Shown: positions 10,036-18,934 of the stretch, piece after piece
How the letters are laid out: each line of letters opens with the position of its first letter
Position numbering within the stretch: position 1 is the first letter of the stretch
From: Gammaproteobacteria bacterium
GTDB taxonomy: Bacteria > Pseudomonadota > Gammaproteobacteria > Steroidobacterales > Woeseiaceae
NCBI GenBank assembly: GCA_009937615.1
Contig: JAACFB010000008.1
Location: forward strand, 1-64,000
DNA length: 64,000 nt
Direction: 5' to 3'
Position numbers and translations under genes: made by a program
The notes under the pieces: model-generated
The model's database searches: none
Seen by the model: the letters and a program-made list of their open reading frames with translations, nothing else
What the model was told of the DNA's origin: nothing

Positions 10036-10421
10036 GGTATTCGTCCTGAAAAAGATTCTTGATCGAGCCGCTCCCCGGTGTGCCTCTTTACCGGGTGTTA
10101 CCCGCAAGACCGCCCTCTAGTCCGATCGTCGCAAACTCGTTCGACCCGGCAGATCGCTCAATTACCAGTATTCTAGTCGTATCAACCCGCTTTAAGAGTA
10201 AGTAGTTCAATCGGGTTCCTGCGGGAAGTGCGTATACGCCGGACCGCCGGCACCCGGCCGGCCGCCTGGTAGCCGGATTCCGGTTCACGCTTGCCTATGA
10301 GCTGGCGACAGGTAAGTATGATGGCTTCATTAACCGCAGTGCCCCGGAGGCGGCTCATGAAAACTGCCGGACTAATTACCCTGCGCGGTGCGACGCCCGA
10401 CCGCACGGCTCCGGCTGTCAT
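10036..10421. other. Intergenic region between divergent cNMP protein and MFS transporter
   Basis: About 386 bp with no supportable gene. It must carry the promoters of both flanking genes. A small inverted repeat CGGGT-GTT-ACCCG lies near 10091-10103. I see no convincing -35/-10 pair and no RNA gene. Confidence 0.5.
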
Positions 10422-11720
10422 GTGTCAGTGATGAGTTTTGCTCAGGGCATTCGGCAGAACCTTGGCCAGTTTGCTCAGCAGCTGCTGCAGGTTTTTTTCG
10501 TTGGTATGACGATCGGCGTGCAGCGTACGGTCGTGCCCGCCCTGGCCGAGTCCGAGTTCGGTGTTCCGGCAGGCTCTGCGACGCTGCTCATGGCCTTCGT
10601 CGTGAGCTTCGGCTTCGTGAAGGGCGCCATGAACTTCGTGTCCGGACGCCTCTCCGAACGCGCCGGCCGCCGCCGGGTCCTGATCTGGGGATGGCTGGTG
10701 GCCTTGCCGATTCCGTTCATCTTTCTCCTGGCACCGTCCTGGAGCTGGGTGGTGGCAGGCAACATCCTGCTCGGCATGAACCAGGGATTCGCCTGGTCGA
10801 TGACCGTGACGTCCAAACTGGACATCGTCCGCCCCGAGCAGCGCGGTCTCGCGACGGGCTTCAACGAGTTTGCGGGTTACGGCGGCGTCGCGCTGGCCGG
10901 GCTGCTGACCGGCTATCTCGCGACGGAATTCGACCCGCGCTGGAGCCTGTTCGTGTTCGGCCTGGCCGTCATCGTGCTGGCGCTCCTCTCCGCGTTGCTT
11001 TTTTCGAGGGAGACGCTGCCCTGGGCGCGAGCCGAGTCCGCGGCCCACAAGGCGGGCACGCAGGCCGGTCCGAGGCCGCGATTTCCGTCGAACGTGTCCG
11101 GGCATCCGACGACAGCCGAAATTTTCGCGCTGGTCTCGTTCAAACACCGGACGTTTGCCGCGCTATCGCAGGCCGGGTGCGTCGAAAAATTTGTTGACGC
11201 GCTCGTCTGGGTATTCTTTCCGGCCTACCTGTATGCGAAAGGCCTGTCGCTGGTCGATATCGGCTGGGTCGTCGGTAGCTATGGCTTCGTCTGGGGCGGC
11301 AGCCAGCTGTGGACCGGCCCGCTGTCGGATGCAGTGGGCCGGAAATGGCCTATCGTGATCGGCATGTGGACTTGTGCACTCGGCGTTGTGGCCACGCTGA
11401 TGGTCGAAGGCATCGTCGGCTGGTCATTCACGGCTGCATTGACAGGCGTCGGCATGGCACTGCTGTATCCGACACTCATAGCCGCGGTCGGTGACATCTC
11501 GCATCCCGACTGGCGGGGTTCGAGCCTCGGTGTGTATCGCTTCTGGCGCGACCTCGGTTACGGTATCGGGGCGTTATTGCTGGGCATGATCGCCGATACC
11601 TTCGGTGGCCTCGAAGCCGGATTCTGGTTTACGGCGGCAGCAATGGCGCTTTCCGGTATGTGGGTCGCCCTTTTCATGGACGAGACACTGGCGCGACTGA
11701 ATCCTGCGGAGCCCGACTAA
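10422..11720 (+). CDS. MFS transporter
   Basis: A 432-residue membrane protein of the major facilitator superfamily. About twelve hydrophobic segments are visible. The loop 2-3 signature occurs in both halves: SGRLSERAGRRRVLIWGW and, weaker, GPLSDAVGRKWPIVIGM, and the central loop is hydrophilic (about residues 205-240). A GTG at 10422 and an ATG at 10431 are both possible starts; neither has a strong ribosome site. The substrate cannot be told from sequence. It stands alone, divergent from the redox trio and convergent with the peptide importer. Confidence 0.87.
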   Translation: MSVMSFAQGIRQNLGQFAQQLLQVFFVGMTIGVQRTVVPALAESEFGVPAGSATLLMAFVVSFGFVKGAMNFVSGRLSERAGRRRVLIWGWLVALPIPFIFLLAPSWSWVVAGNILLGMNQGFAWSMTVTSKLDIVRPEQRGLATGFNEFAGYGGVALAGLLTGYLATEFDPRWSLFVFGLAVIVLALLSALLFSRETLPWARAESAAHKAGTQAGPRPRFPSNVSGHPTTAEIFALVSFKHRTFAALSQAGCVEKFVDALVWVFFPAYLYAKGLSLVDIGWVVGSYGFVWGGSQLWTGPLSDAVGRKWPIVIGMWTCALGVVATLMVEGIVGWSFTAALTGVGMALLYPTLIAAVGDISHPDWRGSSLGVYRFWRDLGYGIGALLLGMIADTFGGLEAGFWFTAAAMALSGMWVALFMDETLARLNPAEPD

Positions 11721-11794
11721 CGCGGCGAATCGACGTTTGTGCGACACGACGGCTGGCTCAACTGTTCGCTGCCCGGTCGGGTACGCACGCGAAG

Positions 11795-11809
11795 CCGGCT
11801 GATTGCCGG
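11795..11809. terminator. Possible short hairpin between convergent genes
   Basis: CCGGC-TGATT-GCCGG between the MFS gene and dppC forms a perfect 5-bp stem. It has no T-tract and is weak support for a terminator. Confidence 0.2.
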
Positions 11810-11832
11810 TATCCACGGATTCTCGCGAGTCC

Positions 11833-12732
11833 CTAGTACTCAGCCTTCGGGTCGAAGGCGTCCTGCAGGCCGTCGCCGAGAAAGTTGAAAGAGATCACGG
11901 TAACGAAGATGAGCAGGCCCGGGTATACCGCCAGCATGGGCGCTTCCCAGATCAGCTGCTGCGCATTGGTCAGCATGTTGCCCCAGCTAGCCATCGGCGG
12001 CTGGATACCGAGGCCGAAAAACGAGAGCACGGACTCGAGCAGGATAACCCCGCCGATCGATAACGTGACGGCAACAATGATGGGTGACAGCAGGTTCGGC
12101 AGGATATGCCGGAACATGATGTGCACGTGCGTCGCGCCGACACCCTCTGCCGCCATTACGAATTCTCTTTCCTTGATGCTCAGGGTCGCTCCGCGCACCA
12201 GCCTCGCGACCGTCGTCCAGCCGGTGATCGCAACGATCAGCACGATGCGATAGAAACTCACGTCTTCAGACTCGACGATGGCCTGCGGCAAGCCGATTTT
12301 GTTCAGGTCGATGGCTGCGAGGACGATCAGCAACGGCAGCAGTGGCAGCGCAATTACGCTATCGGTCAGGCGCATGAGTACCGCGTCGAGCCGACCGCCG
12401 AAGTAACCGGCAAACAGGCCGATGACGGTGCCGATCGTAGCCGCGAAGCAGGCAGCGGTCAGCCCGGTAAACAGCGAGACGCGCCCCCCGTAGAGCAGTC
12501 TCAACAGGACGTCGCGCCCGAGTTCGTCCGTACCGAGCGGATGCGCCAGGGATGGCCCTACCATGCGGCTGTAGAGATCAACGTCGTTGGCGCCGACACC
12601 CAGCCAGATCTCGAAGAGCGGCGCGATAATGACCAGCAGGACCATCGTGACCAAGACACAGGCACTGAAGATTGCGAGTTTATGGCGGCGGAAGCGGCGT
12701 ATCGCCAGGAACAGGGGAGAGTTGTTGTTCAT
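11833..12732 (-). CDS. dppC: Peptide ABC transporter permease, DppC/OppC type
   Basis: A 299-residue inner-membrane permease. An N-terminal cytoplasmic segment with one helix (OppC_N; FRRHKLAIFSACVLVTMVL) is followed by the BPD_transp_1 domain. The EAA loop that contacts the ATPase is clear (EREFVMAAEGVGATHVHIMF, then RHILPNL). It pairs with the DppB-type permease encoded just upstream, whose stop it overlaps by 4 bp. It is the last gene of a five-gene operon and the gene symbol follows family position; the actual substrate (dipeptide, oligopeptide, nickel or other) is not proven. Confidence 0.9.
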   Translation of the reverse strand: MNNNSPLFLAIRRFRRHKLAIFSACVLVTMVLLVIIAPLFEIWLGVGANDVDLYSRMVGPSLAHPLGTDELGRDVLLRLLYGGRVSLFTGLTAACFAATIGTVIGLFAGYFGGRLDAVLMRLTDSVIALPLLPLLIVLAAIDLNKIGLPQAIVESEDVSFYRIVLIVAITGWTTVARLVRGATLSIKEREFVMAAEGVGATHVHIMFRHILPNLLSPIIVAVTLSIGGVILLESVLSFFGLGIQPPMASWGNMLTNAQQLIWEAPMLAVYPGLLIFVTVISFNFLGDGLQDAFDPKAEY

Positions 12733-13691
12733 GTTTTCTCTCCGCCGATAACGATTCGCGGATCGAGAAATGCATAGCAGATATCGGCCAGCAGGTTGCC
12801 GGTCAAAGTCAGTGCGGTGGCGAACAGCAGTGCGACCAGGGCGAGATTGAAATCGTTGCCCATAACCGAATCGAAGATGAGCTTGCCCATGCCGGGCCAG
12901 GAGTAGATGGTTTCGGTTACCAGAGCGCCCGAGAACAGGTAGCCGAAGTCGAGAGCCAGGATCGTGACAACAGGAATCATCGCGTTGCGCAGCGCATGCT
13001 TCCAGACGACCCTCGAACGGCTTGCGCCCTTGGCGCGCGCCGTGCGGATGTAGTCCTGCCGCAGTACTTCCAACATCGAGGAACGCGTGTAGCGCGAGTA
13101 ACTGCCGATACTCAGCGTCGCGATCGTCGCCACGGGCAGGACCATGTACTTGGCCTGCTCGAGCAGGCTGGCACCATCGGCGGCGATTCCGCCGGCTGGC
13201 AGCCAGCCGAGGAAAACGCCGAATACGATGATCAGCATCAGGGCGAGCCAGAACGAGGGGATGGAAATTCCGGCAAAGGCGAACAGGTTGACGCCATAAT
13301 CCAGCGCCGAGCGTGGTTTCGATGCGGCGAAAGTGCCGATGGGAATGGCGATACAGACGGCCAGGACAAACGCCGTGCCCATCAGGACCACTGAATTTTT
13401 CAACGCAGGAATCAGGACATCAAGAACGGGCTGGCCGAAGAGCCGAGAGTAGCCAAGGTCGCCGGACAGGGCAGTGGTCAGCCAGTTCCAGTAGCGCTCG
13501 TAGACGGGCAGATCGAGCCCGTAAAGCTCGCGCAGCGCCGCGGCATCGGCGGCGGTCATGTTGGGATTAGCGCTGATCATCAGGTCGATCGGGTCGCCGG
13601 GCATCAGCCCGATCAGGCTGTATATCACGAAGGACATGATCGTCAGTACGACCAGGGATTGCAGGCCGCGGATCAGCAGGAATCGTCTCAC
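12729..13691 (-). CDS. dppB: Peptide ABC transporter permease, DppB/OppB type
   Basis: The GTG at 13691 is chosen: it overlaps the upstream stop as GTGA and has GGGAGGT close upstream, whereas the track start at 13736 lies deep inside the ATPase gene. This gives 320 residues, normal for the family. The N-terminus RRFLLIRGLQSLVVLTIMSF begins the first membrane helix, GLMPGDPIDLMI follows in the periplasmic loop, and the EAA loop reads RTARAKGASRSRVVWKHALR. It forms the membrane channel with DppC. Confidence 0.9.
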   Translation of the reverse strand: MRRFLLIRGLQSLVVLTIMSFVIYSLIGLMPGDPIDLMISANPNMTAADAAALRELYGLDLPVYERYWNWLTTALSGDLGYSRLFGQPVLDVLIPALKNSVVLMGTAFVLAVCIAIPIGTFAASKPRSALDYGVNLFAFAGISIPSFWLALMLIIVFGVFLGWLPAGGIAADGASLLEQAKYMVLPVATIATLSIGSYSRYTRSSMLEVLRQDYIRTARAKGASRSRVVWKHALRNAMIPVVTILALDFGYLFSGALVTETIYSWPGMGKLIFDSVMGNDFNLALVALLFATALTLTGNLLADICYAFLDPRIVIGGEKT

Positions 13692-14701
13692 AGCGGACCT
13701 CCCGATTGCTGCTTTATGTCGTCCATGCGATGGCATGCCGCTTCGTGGCGTGCCGCGGAATTGACTGTCGTCAGCGCCGGAACGGTGTCCCGGCAGATGT
13801 CGACCGCGTGAGGGCAGCGTGGATGAAACGGACAGCCCGTCGGCGGATCGATGGGACTCGGTGGATCGCCCTGAAGGATTCTGCCGATTTTGCTTTTGTT
13901 AGGGACCACGGTCGGAACCGAGCGCAACAGCGAGTGCGTGTAAGGGTGCCGGGCGTCGTTGAACAGGCTGTCCCGCGCCGCAATTTCGACGATGCGCCCG
14001 AGGTACATGACGGCGACACGGTCTGAGAGATGATGCACGACGGCCAGGTCGTGACTGATGAAGAGGTACGTCAGGTTGAATTCCTCCCGTATATCCTTCA
14101 TCAGGTTCAGTATCTGGCTTTGCACCGAAACGTCGAGCGCCGATACGGGTTCATCGGCGACGATAAATGCCGGGTTCAGAACGAGTGCGCGCGCGATCGT
14201 GATCCGCTGGCGCTGGCCACCGCTGAACTCGTGTGGGTACTTGCTGAGGTCGGCAGCCGACAGTCCCACGGCCTCGAGCAGGTTGCCCGCTTTTTCCCGC
14301 CGGACCTGGGCGCTGTCCTTCGAGAAGATCTTCATCGGTTCCGTCAGAATGCTCTCGACCGTGTGCCGCGGATTCAGTGAAGACACGGGATCCTGGAAAA
14401 TCATTTGTACGTGCTGGCGCAGCGGTTTGACCTGTTTCGGCTTGAGCGTCGAAACATCGACACCGTGGATAATCATGCTCCCTTCACTGGGCAGGTAGAA
14501 AAGTGACAGCATGCGCCCTAGCGTGGTCTTGCCGCAGCCACTTTCGCCGACAAGCCCCAGCGTCTCTCCGGGAGCAATATCGAGCGTGACGTCCGAAACG
14601 GCTGCGACGGTCGTCTTTTTCCAGCCTTTCTCGGTCGCGACCTTGGTATTGAACCGTTTACTGAGGTTCTTTGTTGAGACGATGTAGCTTTGCTTATCCA
14701 T
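13688..14701 (-). CDS. dppF: Peptide ABC transporter ATP-binding protein, DppF/OppF type
   Basis: A 337-residue ATPase. Walker A is GESGCGKTT, the signature is FSGGQRQRI, Walker B is FIVADEPVSALD, and the C-terminal oligopeptide-transporter extension has GDPPSPIDPPTGCPFHPRCP, a cysteine-rich stretch typical of the OppD/F family. It powers import with its partner DppD; its start overlaps the end of dppD by 8 bp. Confidence 0.92.
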   Translation of the reverse strand: MDKQSYIVSTKNLSKRFNTKVATEKGWKKTTVAAVSDVTLDIAPGETLGLVGESGCGKTTLGRMLSLFYLPSEGSMIIHGVDVSTLKPKQVKPLRQHVQMIFQDPVSSLNPRHTVESILTEPMKIFSKDSAQVRREKAGNLLEAVGLSAADLSKYPHEFSGGQRQRITIARALVLNPAFIVADEPVSALDVSVQSQILNLMKDIREEFNLTYLFISHDLAVVHHLSDRVAVMYLGRIVEIAARDSLFNDARHPYTHSLLRSVPTVVPNKSKIGRILQGDPPSPIDPPTGCPFHPRCPHAVDICRDTVPALTTVNSAARHEAACHRMDDIKQQSGGPL

Positions 14702-15677
14702 TGGCTACCTCGTGGCAGGCGGCGAAATGGGTCTCGCTCAGTCGGGTGTCGTGCGGACGTTCGACTCCGCAAATATCCTGGCTGATGGAACACCGCGGTT
14801 TGAAACAACATCCGGGCGGCCGATTGGTTGGCGGCGGCACTCTCCCGGGAATCGCAGGCAGGCGATCGACGCTGACGTCGATGCGGGGCGTGGTCTGTAG
14901 CAGCGCCTGCGCGTAAGGATGCCTGGGCGTGAGCAATACATCCGAGGCGCTGCCGTGTTCGATGATCCGGCCGGCGTACATGACCGCGATTTCGTCCGCC
15001 ATCCGTGAAACCACGCCGAAGTCATGGGTTATGAACAGTATCGCCGTGTCGAACTTTTCCTGCAGATCGTGCATCAGGTCGAGGATCTGCGCCTGGATAG
15101 TGACATCGAGTGCCGTCGTCGGCTCGTCGGCAATCAGGATGTCGGGCTCGCATGCCAGCGCCATGGCGATCATTACGCGCTGGCGCATGCCGCCCGACAG
15201 CTGGTGGGGATAATTGTTGGCCCGCGACTCGGGATCGGGAATGCCGACCGATTCGAGCATCTCGATGGCTCTTTTGTGCGCGTGGGCCTTGTTCATGCCC
15301 TTGTGCAGCAAAAGTGCCTCGCCGATTTGCCTGCCGATGGTGAACACGGGATTGAGCGCGCTCATCGGTTCCTGAAAGATCATGGAGATATCGCTGCCGC
15401 GCACTTTCTGCATGGCCTCGTCGGTCAGGCCGGTCAGTTCCCGTCCGTGCAGTTTGATCGAGCCGGACAGGATTTTGCCGAAGGGCGGCAGCAACTGGAG
15501 AACGGCCAGCGCCGTCAGCGATTTGCCACAGCCGCTTTCGCCCGCAAGGGACAGGGTCTTGCCCTTGTCGAGGGTGAAGCTGACATCCTCAACCACTCTC
15601 ACTAGGCCGTCATCGGTATCGAAGCCGATGCTGAGATCGTCGACCTGCAGCGCTGGAGTTCCAGCATCCGACATCAC
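14694..15677 (-). CDS. dppD: Peptide ABC transporter ATP-binding protein, DppD/OppD type
   Basis: A 327-residue ATPase with Walker A GESGCGKS, signature [12 protein letters not shown], Walker [13 protein letters not shown], and a C-terminal oligo_HPY segment [20 protein letters not shown]. It is the second nucleotide-binding subunit of the importer. The start overlaps the stop of the binding-protein gene by 4 bp (ATGA), which implies translational coupling. Confidence 0.92.
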   Translation of the reverse strand: MMSDAGTPALQVDDLSIGFDTDDGLVRVVEDVSFTLDKGKTLSLAGESGCGKSLTALAVLQLLPPFGKILSGSIKLHGRELTGLTDEAMQKVRGSDISMIFQEPMSALNPVFTIGRQIGEALLLHKGMNKAHAHKRAIEMLESVGIPDPESRANNYPHQLSGGMRQRVMIAMALACEPDILIADEPTTALDVTIQAQILDLMHDLQEKFDTAILFITHDFGVVSRMADEIAVMYAGRIIEHGSASDVLLTPRHPYAQALLQTTPRIDVSVDRLPAIPGRVPPPTNRPPGCCFKPRCSISQDICGVERPHDTRLSETHFAACHEVANG

Positions 15678-17404
15678 TCACGTCTCCATTCTTCAATCCA
15701 GTTCGTGCTGACGTTGAGATGCCCTGTCGGGCGGGCCCCTTTCAGCCAGTGCGGGAAAATATACGAATTCGGCCGCCAGAAAAGGGGCAGCACGGGCAGT
15801 TCCTCTGAATAGATCTGCTGGATTGTTTCCCAGTGCGGCCGGCGCTCTTCGATCGTCAGGCCCTCCTCAACGGCTTCGATCGCCGCATCCAGCTCCGGCA
15901 TGCTGATCGTCGAATAATTCTGCCCGGCGTAGTTGTTTTCCGCTGTCGGAATTTCCGTCGAGTGCAGGGTCGATCGGGGGACATTCTCGGGCGCCGACAC
16001 CCAGGCAAATAGCGCAAGCCCGGTAAAGCGCCGTTCGCGCGTCGTCTGGCCAAAAAAGACCCGTGGTGACTCATTGCGGATGCGCAGGTCGATGCCAATC
16101 TCCTTGAGCTGCCCCTGAATGATCTGCTCGAGCAGTTCGCGGGTCTTGTTGCCGGCAGTGCTCATGATCTCGATTCTGAGCGGCTCGCCTGCCGCATTAT
16201 GGCGCACGCCCTGACGGATGTCAGTCCAACCCGCCTCCTCGAGCAGGGCGGCTGCTTTTTCCTTGTCGTATTCGTATTTCGTAATGTTATCCGAAGCGAC
16301 CCGGTCCATCGGACTGACACTGGTGTCTGCAACCGGCTGCTTGCCGCTGAAGATGCGCTGGTTCATCTGCTCGCGATCCATCCCGTGGAGCAGTGCCTTG
16401 CGAACCCGCTTGTCGGCAAGTATCGGGTTTTGCAGGTTGACGTCGATATGCTCGTACTGCAGCCCGGGGTTATAAATAATGTTGAATTTCTCGCCGTGCC
16501 GGCTCTCGAACGAGAGGGCCTGATCAAGCTGAAGCCCGAGTTCGCCGGCGATCATATCGATAGTGCCCGACAGCAGGTTGGCCTCCATCGCGGACGTGTT
16601 TTGTATGGCCTTCGTCGTGACGCGATCAAAGAAGGGTTCCTTTCCGTACCAGTAAGGATTCCGCGTCATCACGAGGAAAGAGCCTTGCTGGGCTTCGCTG
16701 ATCAGGTAGGGGCCGAACCAGAGACCCGGATTGGTCACGCTGGCGTTGTACTGGGTGCGGTGACGGTATTCGTAGGGATCCGCTTCGAAGAGTTCCCGCT
16801 CGATATGCGCAGGCAGCGGGTAGAGATCGCCGAGCGCGTTATAGTCGAACGTGACCCGGTCGATATGAATCCTGAATCGCTTCTCGTCGAGTATGTCGAG
16901 CTTGTAGGTCCGGCGGTACATATCGGTATTATTTGCGCCGGTAGACGTATTGCGGCCGACGTCATACGCCAGCAAGATATCCTCGGTCGTCAACGGCGTG
17001 CCGTCGCCCCAGGTGGCCTGCGGGTGCAGCTCATAGGTGACTGCAATCCCCGGACTGCCGTCCGGTGTTTCCTCGAGTACCGCGAGCCCGTTGTCGAGGG
17101 TGGGCAGCGTCACGCAGAGTGAGCATTCGAGTGCCCAATCGTGGTTATAGATCGTAATTGCACGCGCGAGCATGGCGCGCACATAGGACTTGGCAACCAT
17201 GGTTTCGATGTTAGGGTGCATGGTCGACGGATATTGGGTGAAGCCTATGTTGAGCACTTTGAGGTTCGCGCCAGCACCGGCACCGTTTCCGGCCCCGGCC
17301 CGCGCTGCGTTATCGCCGCCACCGCAGGCCGTAAGAGCCAGGGCAAGCAGAAGCACCGGGGTCGTTCGGAAGACTTTCGCAGACCGCGCGGCAGAAATGA
17401 TCAT
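15674..17404 (-). CDS. Peptide/nickel-type solute-binding lipoprotein of the ABC importer
   Basis: An SBP_bac_5 family protein of 576 residues. The ATG at 17404 is chosen over the track start because GGAG lies eight bases upstream and it yields a proper lipoprotein signal: TTPVLLLALALTAC with the lipid-anchored cysteine, then a Gly/Ala-rich linker. Family marks are VTYELHPQATWGDGTPLTTE, DILLAYDVGRN and LTIEERRPHWETIQQIYSEE close to the end. It captures the substrate in the periplasm and hands it to the permease pair. It is the first gene of the operon; the promoter lies in the 101-bp spacer towards tldD. Ligand specificity is not readable. Confidence 0.9.
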   Translation of the reverse strand: MIISAARSAKVFRTTPVLLLALALTACGGGDNAARAGAGNGAGAGANLKVLNIGFTQYPSTMHPNIETMVAKSYVRAMLARAITIYNHDWALECSLCVTLPTLDNGLAVLEETPDGSPGIAVTYELHPQATWGDGTPLTTEDILLAYDVGRNTSTGANNTDMYRRTYKLDILDEKRFRIHIDRVTFDYNALGDLYPLPAHIERELFEADPYEYRHRTQYNASVTNPGLWFGPYLISEAQQGSFLVMTRNPYWYGKEPFFDRVTTKAIQNTSAMEANLLSGTIDMIAGELGLQLDQALSFESRHGEKFNIIYNPGLQYEHIDVNLQNPILADKRVRKALLHGMDREQMNQRIFSGKQPVADTSVSPMDRVASDNITKYEYDKEKAAALLEEAGWTDIRQGVRHNAAGEPLRIEIMSTAGNKTRELLEQIIQGQLKEIGIDLRIRNESPRVFFGQTTRERRFTGLALFAWVSAPENVPRSTLHSTEIPTAENNYAGQNYSTISMPELDAAIEAVEEGLTIEERRPHWETIQQIYSEELPVLPLFWRPNSYIFPHWLKGARPTGHLNVSTNWIEEWRRE

Positions 17405-17505
17405 AAAGTGTCTCCGGCATGGCCATGTGCATTGACAAAAACTGATAGATCGCATGGCGCTGCTGTAGTAGGTTGCTGCGTTCACATGACTCAAGTAAAC
17501 CACGT

Positions 17506-18933
17506 ATGACGACCCACTTAAAAGACCTGCTCGACCAGCTCTCGGGCGACGCCGACTGGGTGGGCTTGCGAGAACACGCCGAGATTACCTGTTTGCGCAC
17601 GGCGAGAAACGGCAATGCATACAGCAACAGCACGGACCGGGACAAGGGCATCATGGTCGAGGTGCTGGTTGACGGCCAGTTTGCTTATGCGGGAACGACC
17701 GACATTACCCGGGCCGGGGTGCAGCGCTGCTATGATCGGGCTGCGGGCCTCGCTGCTCTCGCTAACCGCTACAACCTGCACAAATTCGACGATACGGCGC
17801 GGCCTGCCGGGTCGGGAGGCTACAGGAGTGCGGTGGCGCGCCCGCTGGACGAGATTACGCCGGCAGAGGTGCAGGAGTCGCTCATCGACATTACCTCGCG
17901 GCTCAAGATCAGCGACAAGATCATCGAGACCCAGGCGTCTGCGCTGATAACGCGGCTGCAGGTCAATTTCGTCAGCTCCAACGGCGCGGACTGGAGCCAG
18001 GAGTTTTCGATCATCACACGGGATTTCGCCGCGACGGCTCAGGGTAACGGGGATTTCCAGCGAAGGAGCCTCGGCATGGAGGGCCGTCAGTGGGGCGCCG
18101 AGGCGCTCGACGTCTCGGTGATGGCCGACGATATCGCCCGCGTGGCGGAGCAGGCTTTGGAACTGCTGGATGCCGAGGAGTGCCCGACCGGCCAGTTCGA
18201 CACGCTGCTCATGCCCGATCAGCTTTATCTACAGGTGCATGAGTCGGTCGGTCACCCGCTGGAACTCGATCGTATTCTCGGTGACGAGAGGAACTACGCG
18301 GGATGGAGTTTCGTGTCACCCGAAGATTTCGGTTCACTGCAGTACGGTTCGCCGCTGCTCAACATCAGTTTCGACCCCGGGCTGGCCGGTGAGATGGCCA
18401 CCTACCGGTTTGACGACACGGGCGTGGCGGCCGAAAAACACTTCCTGATCAGGAATGGCCTGCTGGTCAGGGGCATCGGCGGGATCGAATCACAGCAACG
18501 CAGCGCATTACCCGGCGTATCGAGTTCGAGGGCCTGCTCATGGAATCGACCGCCCATCGACCGCATGGGCAACATCAACATCGAGCCCGGCGACTCGAGC
18601 TACGAAGACATGCTGGCCGCGATGGATCGCGGCATCATCATGCATACCAATCGATCCTGGTCCATCGATGACTACCGCAACAAGTTTCAGTTTGGCTGTG
18701 AATATGCCCAGCAGGTAGAAAACGGCAGGATTACAAAGACCCTGAAAAACCCAAACTACCGCGGTATCACGACGCCGTTCTGGAACAAGCTTGCCATGGT
18801 CGGCGACCTCGCCAGCCGCGAGATCTGGGGCTCGCCATACTGCGGTAAGGGCGAACCCAATCAGGCGATCCGGGTCGGTCACGCCGTGCCTGCCTGCCTG
18901 TTCAGAAACCTCGACGTGTTCGGAGGCGCCTGA
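17506..18933 (+). CDS. tldD: Metalloprotease TldD homologue
   Basis: A 475-residue protein of the TldD/PmbA family. The ATG at 17506 starts the conserved region; the track start at 17473 is a TTG. The zinc motif HESVGH (HExxxH) lies near residue 245 inside LYLQVHESVGHPLELDR, and the C-terminal part keeps GQVEN-like and GNINIEPGDSSYED segments. In enteric bacteria TldD forms a heterodimer with TldE (PmbA), where only TldD binds metal, and trims unfolded peptides, including microcin precursors and the antitoxin CcdA. It is followed one base later by the tldE homologue and diverges from the peptide importer. Confidence 0.9.
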   Translation: MTTHLKDLLDQLSGDADWVGLREHAEITCLRTARNGNAYSNSTDRDKGIMVEVLVDGQFAYAGTTDITRAGVQRCYDRAAGLAALANRYNLHKFDDTARPAGSGGYRSAVARPLDEITPAEVQESLIDITSRLKISDKIIETQASALITRLQVNFVSSNGADWSQEFSIITRDFAATAQGNGDFQRRSLGMEGRQWGAEALDVSVMADDIARVAEQALELLDAEECPTGQFDTLLMPDQLYLQVHESVGHPLELDRILGDERNYAGWSFVSPEDFGSLQYGSPLLNISFDPGLAGEMATYRFDDTGVAAEKHFLIRNGLLVRGIGGIESQQRSALPGVSSSRACSWNRPPIDRMGNINIEPGDSSYEDMLAAMDRGIIMHTNRSWSIDDYRNKFQFGCEYAQQVENGRITKTLKNPNYRGITTPFWNKLAMVGDLASREIWGSPYCGKGEPNQAIRVGHAVPACLFRNLDVFGGA

Positions 18934-18934
18934 A

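Noticed and set aside
17432-17437. TTGACA as a -35 box for tldD
   Set aside because: No -10-like sequence lies at a normal distance; the nearest AT-rich hexamer is about 26 bases away.
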